Source: Ferruginibacter sp.
GTDB taxonomy: Bacteria; Bacteroidota; Bacteroidia; Chitinophagales; Chitinophagaceae
NCBI GenBank assembly: GCA_017983695.1
Contig: JAGOAX010000004.1
Coordinates: 124,001-188,000 of the forward strand
Direction: 5' to 3'
Length of the DNA: 64,000 nucleotides
Shown here: one piece after another, positions 42,733 through 51,222 of the stretch
Numbering within the stretch: the first letter of the stretch is position 1
Layout: each line of letters starts with the position of its first letter
The notes under the pieces: generated by a model
What the model saw: the letters and a program-made list of their open reading frames with translations, nothing else
Databases searched by the model: none
Told to the model about the DNA's origin: nothing
Program-made: the position numbers and the translations under genes

Positions 42733-44421
42733 ATGAAAAAACATTTAGGCATTTTGTTAACAGCTATTGTTGGCATGCTTATCATTTTTTACACAGAAAG
42801 TTGTAAAAAAATAAAATATGTTGACAATACAAGTACCGACCTGAATATTTACGGGTATATAAAATCGAACCCCGATAAATATTCATCCATCACAGCTATT
42901 GTTGACAAATCGGGCTATGCAGGTTTCTTAAATGCGTATGGCTCTTACACTATGTTTGTGCCAACAGACAGTGCTGTAAAAATCTATTTAGCAGAAGTAA
43001 GTAAAACGCTGACCACCCTAACAGAGGCAGAAGCACAGAGTATTGTAAAAATTCATTTGCTTGAAGATACATTAACTACTGCTTCCTTTAAAGATGGAAA
43101 ATTACCAACTGTTACCATGTACGGACAGTTTTTAATAACAGGTGTTATAAACAATTCCGGTACATCTACCATACTTGTAAACAGGCAGGGTACAATTACA
43201 TCCGCAAATATAAAAACGGGCAATGGCTTAATACATGAGGTAGACAGGGTTTTAAAACCTGCAGTTAAAACAGTTGCAGAGTTAATTGCAGCCGATCCAA
43301 AATTTTCTATTTTTAAGCAGGCATTACAGGCAACGGGTTACTACGATACTATAAACACTATAAACAGTACTGATCCTTCTCTCAGAAGATGGTTTACTGT
43401 TTTGGCCGAAACTGATAAGGCTTTACTCGATTCTGGCTTTGCAAATTATGCAGCATTAAAAGCTAAATACTCTAATACCGGTAACCCATTAAATCCTCTG
43501 GATAGTTTAAATATTTATGTGAAATACCACATAATACCGGATATAAGATACCTGGCCGATATTGTTTCTGCAAGCTCTCATACCACATTGGCACCATTAG
43601 AGGTCTTGGCATCTAAATTAGATGATGTAAAAGTTTTAATAAACGACCTTGATTTTAATGGAGTACATGAAATAGGAGTTGAGCTGGAAAGACCAACAAG
43701 TGATATTTCCGGAACAACCGGGGTACTGCATACTGCGTTAGCTCACTTTAAACCTAAACTACGTTTTCCTACTGCAGTATTTTGGGATGTAGCCGATTTT
43801 CCGGAAGTAAGAAAACTACCGGCAATTTTCAGAAGAGCGAATTTTAATTTTGCTTACGGTGCTATAAAAGATATTACATGGAACAATCCGGCTAATACAA
43901 TGAATTATAGTTATACAACCTCAACTTCTATTAATATGTTTTGGAGAGATTATTTAACCGTGCCAATGGGAAATACATCACGCCATAACTGGATAGAATT
44001 TACCACACCAATTGTTATTAAAGGCAGGTATAAAGTCTGGATTTGTTACAGGGCTGCAAAAGGATCAGGTACAGTTGGCTTACCAGGAGGGTCGCAAGCT
44101 CCAACCCAGGTGTCTTTTAATGGGGTTGACTTATCGAGACCATTTAATTTTAGCGACCAAAGACCCAATTTAACCGACGGTGAAATGGATGCATTAGGTT
44201 GGAAAAGATATACAGTAAATACCAATCAATTAATGACAGGTAAATTTTTAGGAATTGTTGACGTAACTACTACCGACAGGCATAAAATAAGATTACGTTG
44301 TTTACCTGCTGCAGGTACGGGGAATCCATCCTGCTTTTTAGACATGATTCATTTTATTCCTATTAACGATGTGCAATATTTACCAAGGTTTAATATTGAC
44401 GGAACATTACAGTATTTCTAA
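42733..44421 (+). CDS. FAS1 lipoprotein with C-terminal beta-sandwich module (A)
   Basis: 562 residues; lipobox YTESC near residue 24. FAS1 module one has SYTMFVPTDSAV and GLIHEVDRVLKP; a second, less regular module has WFTVLAETDKALL and GVLHTALAHFKP. Residues about 350-562 form a separate beta-rich domain ending CFLDMIHFIPINDVQYLPRF, which looks like a CBM6/35-type galactose-binding fold. Together this suggests a surface glycan-binding protein. Positioned between SusD1 and another FAS1 gene. Confidence 0.8.
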   Translation: MKKHLGILLTAIVGMLIIFYTESCKKIKYVDNTSTDLNIYGYIKSNPDKYSSITAIVDKSGYAGFLNAYGSYTMFVPTDSAVKIYLAEVSKTLTTLTEAEAQSIVKIHLLEDTLTTASFKDGKLPTVTMYGQFLITGVINNSGTSTILVNRQGTITSANIKTGNGLIHEVDRVLKPAVKTVAELIAADPKFSIFKQALQATGYYDTINTINSTDPSLRRWFTVLAETDKALLDSGFANYAALKAKYSNTGNPLNPLDSLNIYVKYHIIPDIRYLADIVSASSHTTLAPLEVLASKLDDVKVLINDLDFNGVHEIGVELERPTSDISGTTGVLHTALAHFKPKLRFPTAVFWDVADFPEVRKLPAIFRRANFNFAYGAIKDITWNNPANTMNYSYTTSTSINMFWRDYLTVPMGNTSRHNWIEFTTPIVIKGRYKVWICYRAAKGSGTVGLPGGSQAPTQVSFNGVDLSRPFNFSDQRPNLTDGEMDALGWKRYTVNTNQLMTGKFLGIVDVTTTDRHKIRLRCLPAAGTGNPSCFLDMIHFIPINDVQYLPRFNIDGTLQYF

Positions 44422-44453
44422 AAATAATAAAAGAAGTAATAAAATATTAAGCG

Positions 44454-45896
44454 ATGTATAAAAAGAAAAGTATAGCAGGCATTGTTTTGTTTATTGCACT
44501 TGCTTTGGCAGGTTGTAATAAGTGGAAAGATCATACTGCGGTTGAGCAGCAGGATCTGACAAAAAATCTGTTAGAAACAATAACAGCCAATCCCAACCTG
44601 AGCAAGTTTACCGAATATGTGCATACTGCCGGTTTAGATTCTTTGTTGCAAGCCACAAAAACTTTTACTGTTTGGGCACCAACAAATACAGCATTACAGG
44701 CAATTGATCCAGCTATTCCAGCCGATGTAAATAAGTTAAGGGCATTTGTTTTAAATCATATTTCTAACCAGTTATATTTTATAAGAGATGTGCAGGCGGC
44801 TGTAAACATTCAGATGCTGAGTGGTAAATACAATTTGTTCAACACCATAAAATTTGGTGAAGCTGCCCTGGGAGCAACTGACAGATACGTTAACAATGGC
44901 GTATTACATATCATTAACGGAATAGTGCCACCGGTGCAGAATATCTGGGAATTTATAAACAGTACTACAGCACAATATGCACAAAACGCTTATATCGCTT
45001 CATTAAATTATAATGGCTTCGATCCGGTAACTGCAATAATTGACAGCATCAGTGTAAATACAGGGCTTCCCATATACAGGCCGGGCACTGGCGTTGTTGC
45101 AAGAAATTATTTTAACGAAAGAGTGTATGATATGAAAAGAGAAGACAGGCAGTACACGTATTTTGTAATGCAGGATGCCAACTTTGTTGTGGAAGCCGAT
45201 TCATTAAAAAAATATTATCCAACAGTTTCTGCTGCTATTTCAACTGACAGCCTTGCAAAATGGAATGTTGTTAAAGATCTTGCCTATGAAGTGGCGTATC
45301 AAAACCCGCTTGCAATTCCAGCAACATTATTATCAAGGTCGGGCATTACGGTACCTTTTAATACCACTTTTGTTGTGGATGTAAAAAAATTAAGTAATGG
45401 CTATGTGTACATTATGAGTAAGATGGATGTACCTACTGTAAATAAATTTATACCAATCATTTTACAGGGAGAAAGTCCTTCAGGTTTTTTATCAGATAAA
45501 ACCGGAAATACGAATTACAGGATAAGGCGTAATCCTGTAACCGGTATCAATTTCTCTGATATAATGGTAACTGGCCATGGGGTTACAACTTATTATTCTT
45601 TTTACAGGGTAAATGAATCTCCGTCTATAAAATATCAGGTGTATGCATCTGCGGCTAATGACTTTCAGGGTACTGCCGGTTTCAACCAAACCATAAATGC
45701 ATGGCACACCGGCTTAGCTGCTGTGCAGGGTACATTAACACATGCTGTTCCATTATTTAGTGCAGCAGGAGCATATAACGAAGTTAATTTGGGTACTATC
45801 ACCATTTCAAAATTTGGTACGGTTGATTGGCGATTGACAGCTGTAACAACAGGGCCAATAGTATTGGATTATTTAAGATTGGTTCCATTACCTTAA
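44454..45896 (+). CDS. FAS1 lipoprotein with C-terminal beta-sandwich module (B)
   Basis: 480 residues; lipobox ALAGC (Cys21). The first FAS1 module has TFTVWAPTNTALQAI and GVLHIINGIVPP; a second segment has YTYFVMQDANFVV. The C-terminal part (about 350-480) is beta-rich and ends VDWRLTAVTTGPIVLDYLRLVPLP in segments, similar in style to the end of the preceding gene product (LDMIHFIPI). Probable second glycan-binding lipoprotein. The next SusC starts 29 bases after its stop. Confidence 0.78.
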   Translation: MYKKKSIAGIVLFIALALAGCNKWKDHTAVEQQDLTKNLLETITANPNLSKFTEYVHTAGLDSLLQATKTFTVWAPTNTALQAIDPAIPADVNKLRAFVLNHISNQLYFIRDVQAAVNIQMLSGKYNLFNTIKFGEAALGATDRYVNNGVLHIINGIVPPVQNIWEFINSTTAQYAQNAYIASLNYNGFDPVTAIIDSISVNTGLPIYRPGTGVVARNYFNERVYDMKREDRQYTYFVMQDANFVVEADSLKKYYPTVSAAISTDSLAKWNVVKDLAYEVAYQNPLAIPATLLSRSGITVPFNTTFVVDVKKLSNGYVYIMSKMDVPTVNKFIPIILQGESPSGFLSDKTGNTNYRIRRNPVTGINFSDIMVTGHGVTTYYSFYRVNESPSIKYQVYASAANDFQGTAGFNQTINAWHTGLAAVQGTLTHAVPLFSAAGAYNEVNLGTITISKFGTVDWRLTAVTTGPIVLDYLRLVPLP

Positions 45897-45925
45897 AATT
45901 TTTTTTCAAAGATTATTATTTTGAT

Positions 45926-48900
45926 ATGATGAATAGATTAAAGAAAATACTTACGCTCTCTGTTGCAATTACAGCCAGCCTTTTTGTAAATGGGCAAAAG
46001 ATAAAGACTGTTGCAGACAATCCAAACAAATTCAATGTAAAAGGTACTGTAACAAATGCAGCTACCGGTAAACCTATACGTGGTATACGGTTAACCTATA
46101 AAGAATTTGCGGCTTCATTAACAGACAGTGCAGGAAACTACAGTATTAATTTACCAGCAGGCGAAGCGGTATTGTTATTATCAGGAGATGGATATCAATC
46201 TAAAGAAGTTGCAGTAAAAGGATTATCCGTACTGAATATAGTGATGTATGATGAAAGTTTTTCTTCCATGTCAGATGATGTTCAGTTAATAACAGGGCGC
46301 ACTTCCAAAACATTAACGCCATACGCAGCAACCGGGGTACAGATAAACGATGGGTGGAGCAGGTTTAATGAAACACCTGATGCTTATTTACAGGGTAAAG
46401 TTGCAGGATTAAATATTACCAGGCGCAGTGGTACACAAAATATAGGTGCTGCAATGTTACTGAGAGGCATCAATTCTTTATATGCCACCAACCAACCATT
46501 AATAATTATAGATGGAATTATTTTTAATAATAACAGTAATGGCGGTTCAATTATTTCCAATAATTACTCCAATCCTTTATCTGGTATCGATGTAAGGGAT
46601 ATAGATAATATTTCGGTGTTAAAAGATGCTTCTTCGTTGTATGGAACCAAGGGAGGTAACGGGGCAATAATTATTACAACAATAAGAGCTAAAGAACTGG
46701 GAACAAAAATTGATTTTGCTGTAAACGGCGGCGTTAACCTGGAGCCTGAAACTTTACCGGTAATGAATGCTGCTGATTACAGGGTATATCTTTCGGAGTT
46801 GTTAAAAACAAAAGGCATGACCGATGCACAAATTGCCAGTGAGCCTTATATGAACGATGATAAATCAAACCCCTCTTATTATGCTTATCATAATCAAACT
46901 AACTGGCAGGACCTTGTGTTAAAACAATCTTCAACAAAAAATATTTATTTAAAAGTAACCGGTGGTGATAATATTGCTAAGTACGCCATTTCGTTAGGGT
47001 TTTTAAATAATGGAGGTATAATCAGTAATACCGACATGTCCAGGTATAACATGCGTTTTAACGGCGATTTGAATTTAAGCCGTAAAATGACAGCAACCAC
47101 CAATTTAAGTTTTACATTTTCCGAACAGAATATAAGAGACCAGGGTATAGCAGCTAAATCAAACCCGCTTTTTTTAGCATTGGTAAAAGCACCTTTTTTG
47201 CGTACCAAAGATGTATCTGCAACAGGTATTGAATCGCCATCTCTGGCAGACAGGGATACATTAAATATTGGTAATCCGCTTGCCATTATCGAAAAAGGTA
47301 CCGGGCTTAATAAAGCTTATCGTTTTATGGGGTCTATCAGTTTTAAATATGATTTTTCAAGATCATTATCACTGACAAATACCATCGGTATTATTTATAA
47401 TAAAGTAAGAGAAAGTTTTTTTGTACCACGTAAAGGTGTTACACCCGACACGTTAAGTACAGGTATTGCATACAGCAGGTTGGGTACACAGGTAGTTTCT
47501 CTTTTTTCATTATCTAATGATGTACGGTTAACCTACGCAACACAATTTAATAAAATTCATTCCTTTGCAGCAAGGGCAGGGGTAAGGTATTTACAGGATA
47601 AAACAGAACAGGATTATGGACTGGGTTATAACTCTGCCATTGATGAGTTGGTAAGTGTTGGTAATGGTGTAAATGCACTAAGGAAAATTGGCGGCGATAT
47701 AGGTGAAGCAAAATGGTTCAGCACTTATTTTAATGCAGATTATTCATTTAAGGATAAATACTTCCTGTCTGCAAATCTTTCAGCTGATGTTTCCAGCCGT
47801 TTTGGATCAAACATTACAAAGAGTTTGTACATAGGCGAAAATAATTTTGCTGTGTTGCCATCAATTGCTGCGGCATGGCTCATATCATCAGAAAAATTGC
47901 TTGCCAATAACAAAATAGATTTATTAAAACTCCGGGTATCTTATGGCTTATCAGGCAATGATGATATAGGGAACTATACAACACAACAAACTTATGTTCC
48001 TCAAAATCTTTTAGGTATGCAGGGGTTGGTACGTGCAGGCCTGGCCAATAATAAATTACAATGGGAAGAAGTAAAAAAATCGAACCTTGGGTTAGATGTT
48101 GCGGTATTGGACGAACGCTTACAATTCAGTATCGATGTTTTTAGTAACAAGACAGATAAATTAATTACTTACGAACCGGTACCTACAGCAAGTGGTTTTG
48201 ATTTTGCAGTTACCAATAGCGGGGCATTAAAAACAACAGGTATTGAATTAACCGCTTCATTAAGGATAATTAATAAAAAGAATTTTAACTGGGATGCAGG
48301 TTTTAATATTGGAAAATATAATTCTTTGGTTACCAGGTTACCGGCATCAAATATTATTACATCATTTGCAGGGGCAAACTACATAACGCAGGTGGGTAGT
48401 GCACCTAACGAATTTTATGGTCATAAAACAAATGGTGTGTATGTTTCAGATGCTGTTGCTGCTGCAGAAGGATTATCTATTAAAAGAGCTGATGGTTCTT
48501 TAGTGGCTTTTAAAGGTGGCGATGTAAGGTTTATCGATCTGAACAACGATAAAGTAATTGATGATAATGACAGGGCAGGTTTGGGAAACCCCAATCCAAA
48601 ATATTATGGTTCATTTTATAATAAGGTTAACTACAAAAGGTTTTCGGTAAATGCGTTTTTTAATTTTACAGTGGGTAATAAAATATTTAATTACACACGT
48701 GCTCAGCTGGAAGGTATGAGTAACGCATACAACCAGACCGATGCCGTATTAAACCGCTGGAAAACCAATGGCGATGCAACCAATATGCCGAAAGCAACAT
48801 GGGGCGATCCGATGGGAAACAGCCGTTTCAGTAATCGCTGGATTGAGAGCGGTTCTTATTTAAGATTAAGGGCACTTACATTTTCGTACGATATACCATT

Positions 48901-49084
48901 TAAAACAGGCTTCTTAAAATATGCCACTGTATATGCAACCGGTAATAATTTAATTACAATTACCGACTATAAAGGCTTCGATCCGGAGTTTAGTGCTACC
49001 GAAAGTGTTTTTGGAAAAGGAATTGACAATACGCTGGAACCACAGTTCAGATCGGTTCAGCTCGGGTTTAAAGTAGGTTTATAA
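45926..49084 (+). CDS. SusC/RagA family TonB-dependent transporter 2 (divergent)
   Basis: 1052 residues. An earlier ATG at 45827 lies inside the upstream FAS1 gene and adds 33 non-signal residues; the paired ATGs at 45926/45929 precede a proper signal peptide (LKKILTLSVAITASLFVNG). The regulatory-like domain has FNVKGTVTNAATGKPIRGI. The usual DVVVVGYGTQ segment is replaced by SDDVQLITGRTSKTLTP. Plug blocks YLQGKVAGLNITRRSG, LLRGINSLYA and NISVLKDASSLYGTKGGNGAIIITT remain. The barrel ends in QLGFKVGL. Partner is the SusD at 49115. Confidence 0.9.
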   Translation: MMNRLKKILTLSVAITASLFVNGQKIKTVADNPNKFNVKGTVTNAATGKPIRGIRLTYKEFAASLTDSAGNYSINLPAGEAVLLLSGDGYQSKEVAVKGLSVLNIVMYDESFSSMSDDVQLITGRTSKTLTPYAATGVQINDGWSRFNETPDAYLQGKVAGLNITRRSGTQNIGAAMLLRGINSLYATNQPLIIIDGIIFNNNSNGGSIISNNYSNPLSGIDVRDIDNISVLKDASSLYGTKGGNGAIIITTIRAKELGTKIDFAVNGGVNLEPETLPVMNAADYRVYLSELLKTKGMTDAQIASEPYMNDDKSNPSYYAYHNQTNWQDLVLKQSSTKNIYLKVTGGDNIAKYAISLGFLNNGGIISNTDMSRYNMRFNGDLNLSRKMTATTNLSFTFSEQNIRDQGIAAKSNPLFLALVKAPFLRTKDVSATGIESPSLADRDTLNIGNPLAIIEKGTGLNKAYRFMGSISFKYDFSRSLSLTNTIGIIYNKVRESFFVPRKGVTPDTLSTGIAYSRLGTQVVSLFSLSNDVRLTYATQFNKIHSFAARAGVRYLQDKTEQDYGLGYNSAIDELVSVGNGVNALRKIGGDIGEAKWFSTYFNADYSFKDKYFLSANLSADVSSRFGSNITKSLYIGENNFAVLPSIAAAWLISSEKLLANNKIDLLKLRVSYGLSGNDDIGNYTTQQTYVPQNLLGMQGLVRAGLANNKLQWEEVKKSNLGLDVAVLDERLQFSIDVFSNKTDKLITYEPVPTASGFDFAVTNSGALKTTGIELTASLRIINKKNFNWDAGFNIGKYNSLVTRLPASNIITSFAGANYITQVGSAPNEFYGHKTNGVYVSDAVAAAEGLSIKRADGSLVAFKGGDVRFIDLNNDKVIDDNDRAGLGNPNPKYYGSFYNKVNYKRFSVNAFFNFTVGNKIFNYTRAQLEGMSNAYNQTDAVLNRWKTNGDATNMPKATWGDPMGNSRFSNRWIESGSYLRLRALTFSYDIPFKTGFLKYATVYATGNNLITITDYKGFDPEFSATESVFGKGIDNTLEPQFRSVQLGFKVGL

Positions 49085-49114
49085 TTAAAATGTTTATTAA
49101 TAATATTTATAGAA

Positions 49115-50899
49115 ATGAAATACATGCTTAATAAAACAAGACTTGCATTTTTGATAACAGCTGTTGGTGTTACCATATCATCCTGCAAAAAAATTGTAGA
49201 TGTAGAACCAAAAAATATTGTTGGTGTGGAAAACATGTACCGCAATGTGTTTGATGCAGATGCTGCTGTAGTTGGTGTATATGGCAAATTTATGAAATTG
49301 GCAAAGCCCTACATGATATTAAATGAACTAAGAGGCGATTTGATGGACATTACCAATAATGCTGATTTAAATTTAAGACAGGTAAGTGAACATACCGCTA
49401 CTGTAAACAATCCTTACACCGATCCGCAGCCTTTTTATGATGTAATTGTAAACTGTAATGATGTGTTGGACAATTTTACAAAAATGTATGCGGCAAGTAA
49501 ATTGAAGGAAGCAGAATTTAATCAACGCTATTCTGATATTGGAGCAATACGCAGCTGGGTATATTTGCAATTAGGTATTCACTATGGCACAATCCCCTAT
49601 GTTACCAATCCAATTTTACAGGTACAGGATTTAAAAGACAACAGTAATTTTCCAAAGGTTACCCTGCCGGTTTTGATAGATTCACTGGTAGCATTTACAG
49701 AGCGGCTTCCTTTTACAGACGATTATCCTGCAGGTACCACATTACAAACAACTGTAGATGGATATAACACAAGTAAATTCTTTATTAATAAAAATATTTT
49801 GTTGGGAGATTTATATTTATGGCAGGGGCAATACGATAAAGCTGCAGACAGGTATAAAAGGGTATTGGAAATTGGCGGACCAACAGGTAATTCAGAGTTA
49901 TGGTATAATCAATACCGCATTTCAAGTTTTGGCAATGCCGGTGTTGGGTATAGCCGTGTACAGGATTTTTCATCATTAGTTTATACCAATGGATGGAGGT
50001 ATTTATTCGAAAGGCCGCAATCTGATAATGAATTTAACTGGGAAATGATATGGAGCTTACCCTTCGATAGAAATTTCGAACCTGTAAATCCATATATCGA
50101 CCTGTTTTCTCCTGTTGGTGGAAGCTACCTGGTAAAACCGGCACAACAGGCAATTGATTACTGGAACAGCCAGCAGCAGGTTTATGTATTTACGTCTGCA
50201 AATGTTAACGCCGGCGAAGTGTTACGTGATAATTTCCCCTTTGACGCAAGGGCCAATTTTACTTACCGTACAATTGGCGGACAGCCGGTAATTATGAAAA
50301 ATCTGTACAACTATTTGGGTACTGATAATTTACCTATAAATGCATTTAGTAAAGCAGGTAAATGGTTTTTAACCAGGGCAGCATCACTGCACCTGCACTA
50401 TGCCGAAGCAGCAAACCGTGCCGGTAAACACAGGGTGGCTTACGCACTGGTAAATAAAGGCATTAATTATACTTACGACCCTTTTCCGGGCAATAACGTT
50501 GCTGCAAACCGTGATGTTACCAACTACCATCAAACATTTTTACCATGGCCTTACGATTTTGATGCAAGAGGCGGACAGGCACCGGCTTACAGAAATACAT
50601 GGTACCGTAATATTGGTATAAGAGGGCGAGCAGCATTAAAACCTGTTACATTACCGGTAACAGACAGTGTAACCAATGTAGAGAACATGATTATTACAGA
50701 AGATGCATTGGAACTGGCTTATGAAGGCGAACGTTGGTCAGACCTGTTAAGGGTAGCTATCCGCAGAAACGATCCTGCATTTATTGCTGATAAAGTTTAT
50801 GACAAGTTACGTAAGTCAGGCTTATCTGCAGGTGCAGCAAATGCAGCCAGAACAAAACTGATGAACAAAGATTGGTTTTTACCTTTTAAATTTAATTAA
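49115..50899 (+). CDS. RagB/SusD family outer-membrane lipoprotein 2
   Basis: 594 residues; lipobox ISSC (Cys24). SusD-type helices include FDADAAVVGVYGKFM and IGAIRSWVYLQLGIHYGTIPYV, and the C-terminus has EDALELAYEGERWSDLLRVAIRR. Longer than SusD1, with a large insertion in the middle, as seen in the branch pairing with divergent SusC proteins. Last gene before the 50923 terminator. Confidence 0.9.
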   Translation: MKYMLNKTRLAFLITAVGVTISSCKKIVDVEPKNIVGVENMYRNVFDADAAVVGVYGKFMKLAKPYMILNELRGDLMDITNNADLNLRQVSEHTATVNNPYTDPQPFYDVIVNCNDVLDNFTKMYAASKLKEAEFNQRYSDIGAIRSWVYLQLGIHYGTIPYVTNPILQVQDLKDNSNFPKVTLPVLIDSLVAFTERLPFTDDYPAGTTLQTTVDGYNTSKFFINKNILLGDLYLWQGQYDKAADRYKRVLEIGGPTGNSELWYNQYRISSFGNAGVGYSRVQDFSSLVYTNGWRYLFERPQSDNEFNWEMIWSLPFDRNFEPVNPYIDLFSPVGGSYLVKPAQQAIDYWNSQQQVYVFTSANVNAGEVLRDNFPFDARANFTYRTIGGQPVIMKNLYNYLGTDNLPINAFSKAGKWFLTRAASLHLHYAEAANRAGKHRVAYALVNKGINYTYDPFPGNNVAANRDVTNYHQTFLPWPYDFDARGGQAPAYRNTWYRNIGIRGRAALKPVTLPVTDSVTNVENMIITEDALELAYEGERWSDLLRVAIRRNDPAFIADKVYDKLRKSGLSAGAANAARTKLMNKDWFLPFKFN

Positions 50900-50922
50900 T
50901 TACAAACACAACTTTTTTTATA

Positions 50923-50958
50923 AAATAGTGCATGATTAAAAACATGCACTATTTTTTT
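50923..50958 (+). terminator. Strong intrinsic terminator ending the FAS1-SusCD block
   Basis: Stem AAATAGTGCATG (50923-50934) / CATGCACTATTT (50943-50954), eight-base loop, then a T-run. It separates the FAS1-SusCD block from the SusCD-enzyme unit. The gap 50900-51222 also holds an operator-like dyad and a leader hairpin, and no gene. Confidence 0.88.
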
Positions 50959-51101
50959 GCCCTTCTAAAAATGTAAATGAAGTAGAGTAAAACACTATAG
51001 TACAGGATAGGGCAGGATGATAAAAATTCTGCCTTTTGATAATTTAGTATCTTAGGAATAGTGTTTTGTTTTAGTAAAGTGTTAAGGATTAGTGCTCTTT
51101 G

Positions 51102-51119
51102 TTACGCAAACGATTGCAC
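51102..51119. promoter_or_regulatory. LacI-type operator candidate upstream of SusC 3
   Basis: TTACGCAAACGATTGCAC is partly symmetrical around the C-G at 51111/51112 (GCAAAC / GATTGC). Its first 13 bases match the kdgK/eda dyad in 11 positions (TTACG-S-AAACG-W-T). It lies about 105 bases before the SusC ATG. Regulator unknown. Confidence 0.5.
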
Positions 51120-51161
51120 AGTTTTTTTTTGCACAGAATAAGCAACAAACTATTTTTAAGG

Positions 51162-51187
51162 ATTCCCTCGCTATGGGGAATTTTTTT
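51162..51187 (+). promoter_or_regulatory. Hairpin plus T-run in the leader of SusC 3
   Basis: ATTCCC (51162-51167) pairs with GGGAAT (51176-51181), eight-base loop, followed by six more T. It has the form of a small intrinsic terminator 36 bases before the SusC ATG, so it may be an attenuator or reduce read-through from upstream. Confidence 0.45.
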
Positions 51188-51222
51188 AAACTGCTTTTTA
51201 TTAACCATTTAACGATGCTATT

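Noticed and set aside
45827..45925. Extended start of the second SusC overlapping the FAS1 gene
   Set aside because: The extra 33 residues hide the signal peptide; the ATG pair at 45926/45929 gives a normal one.
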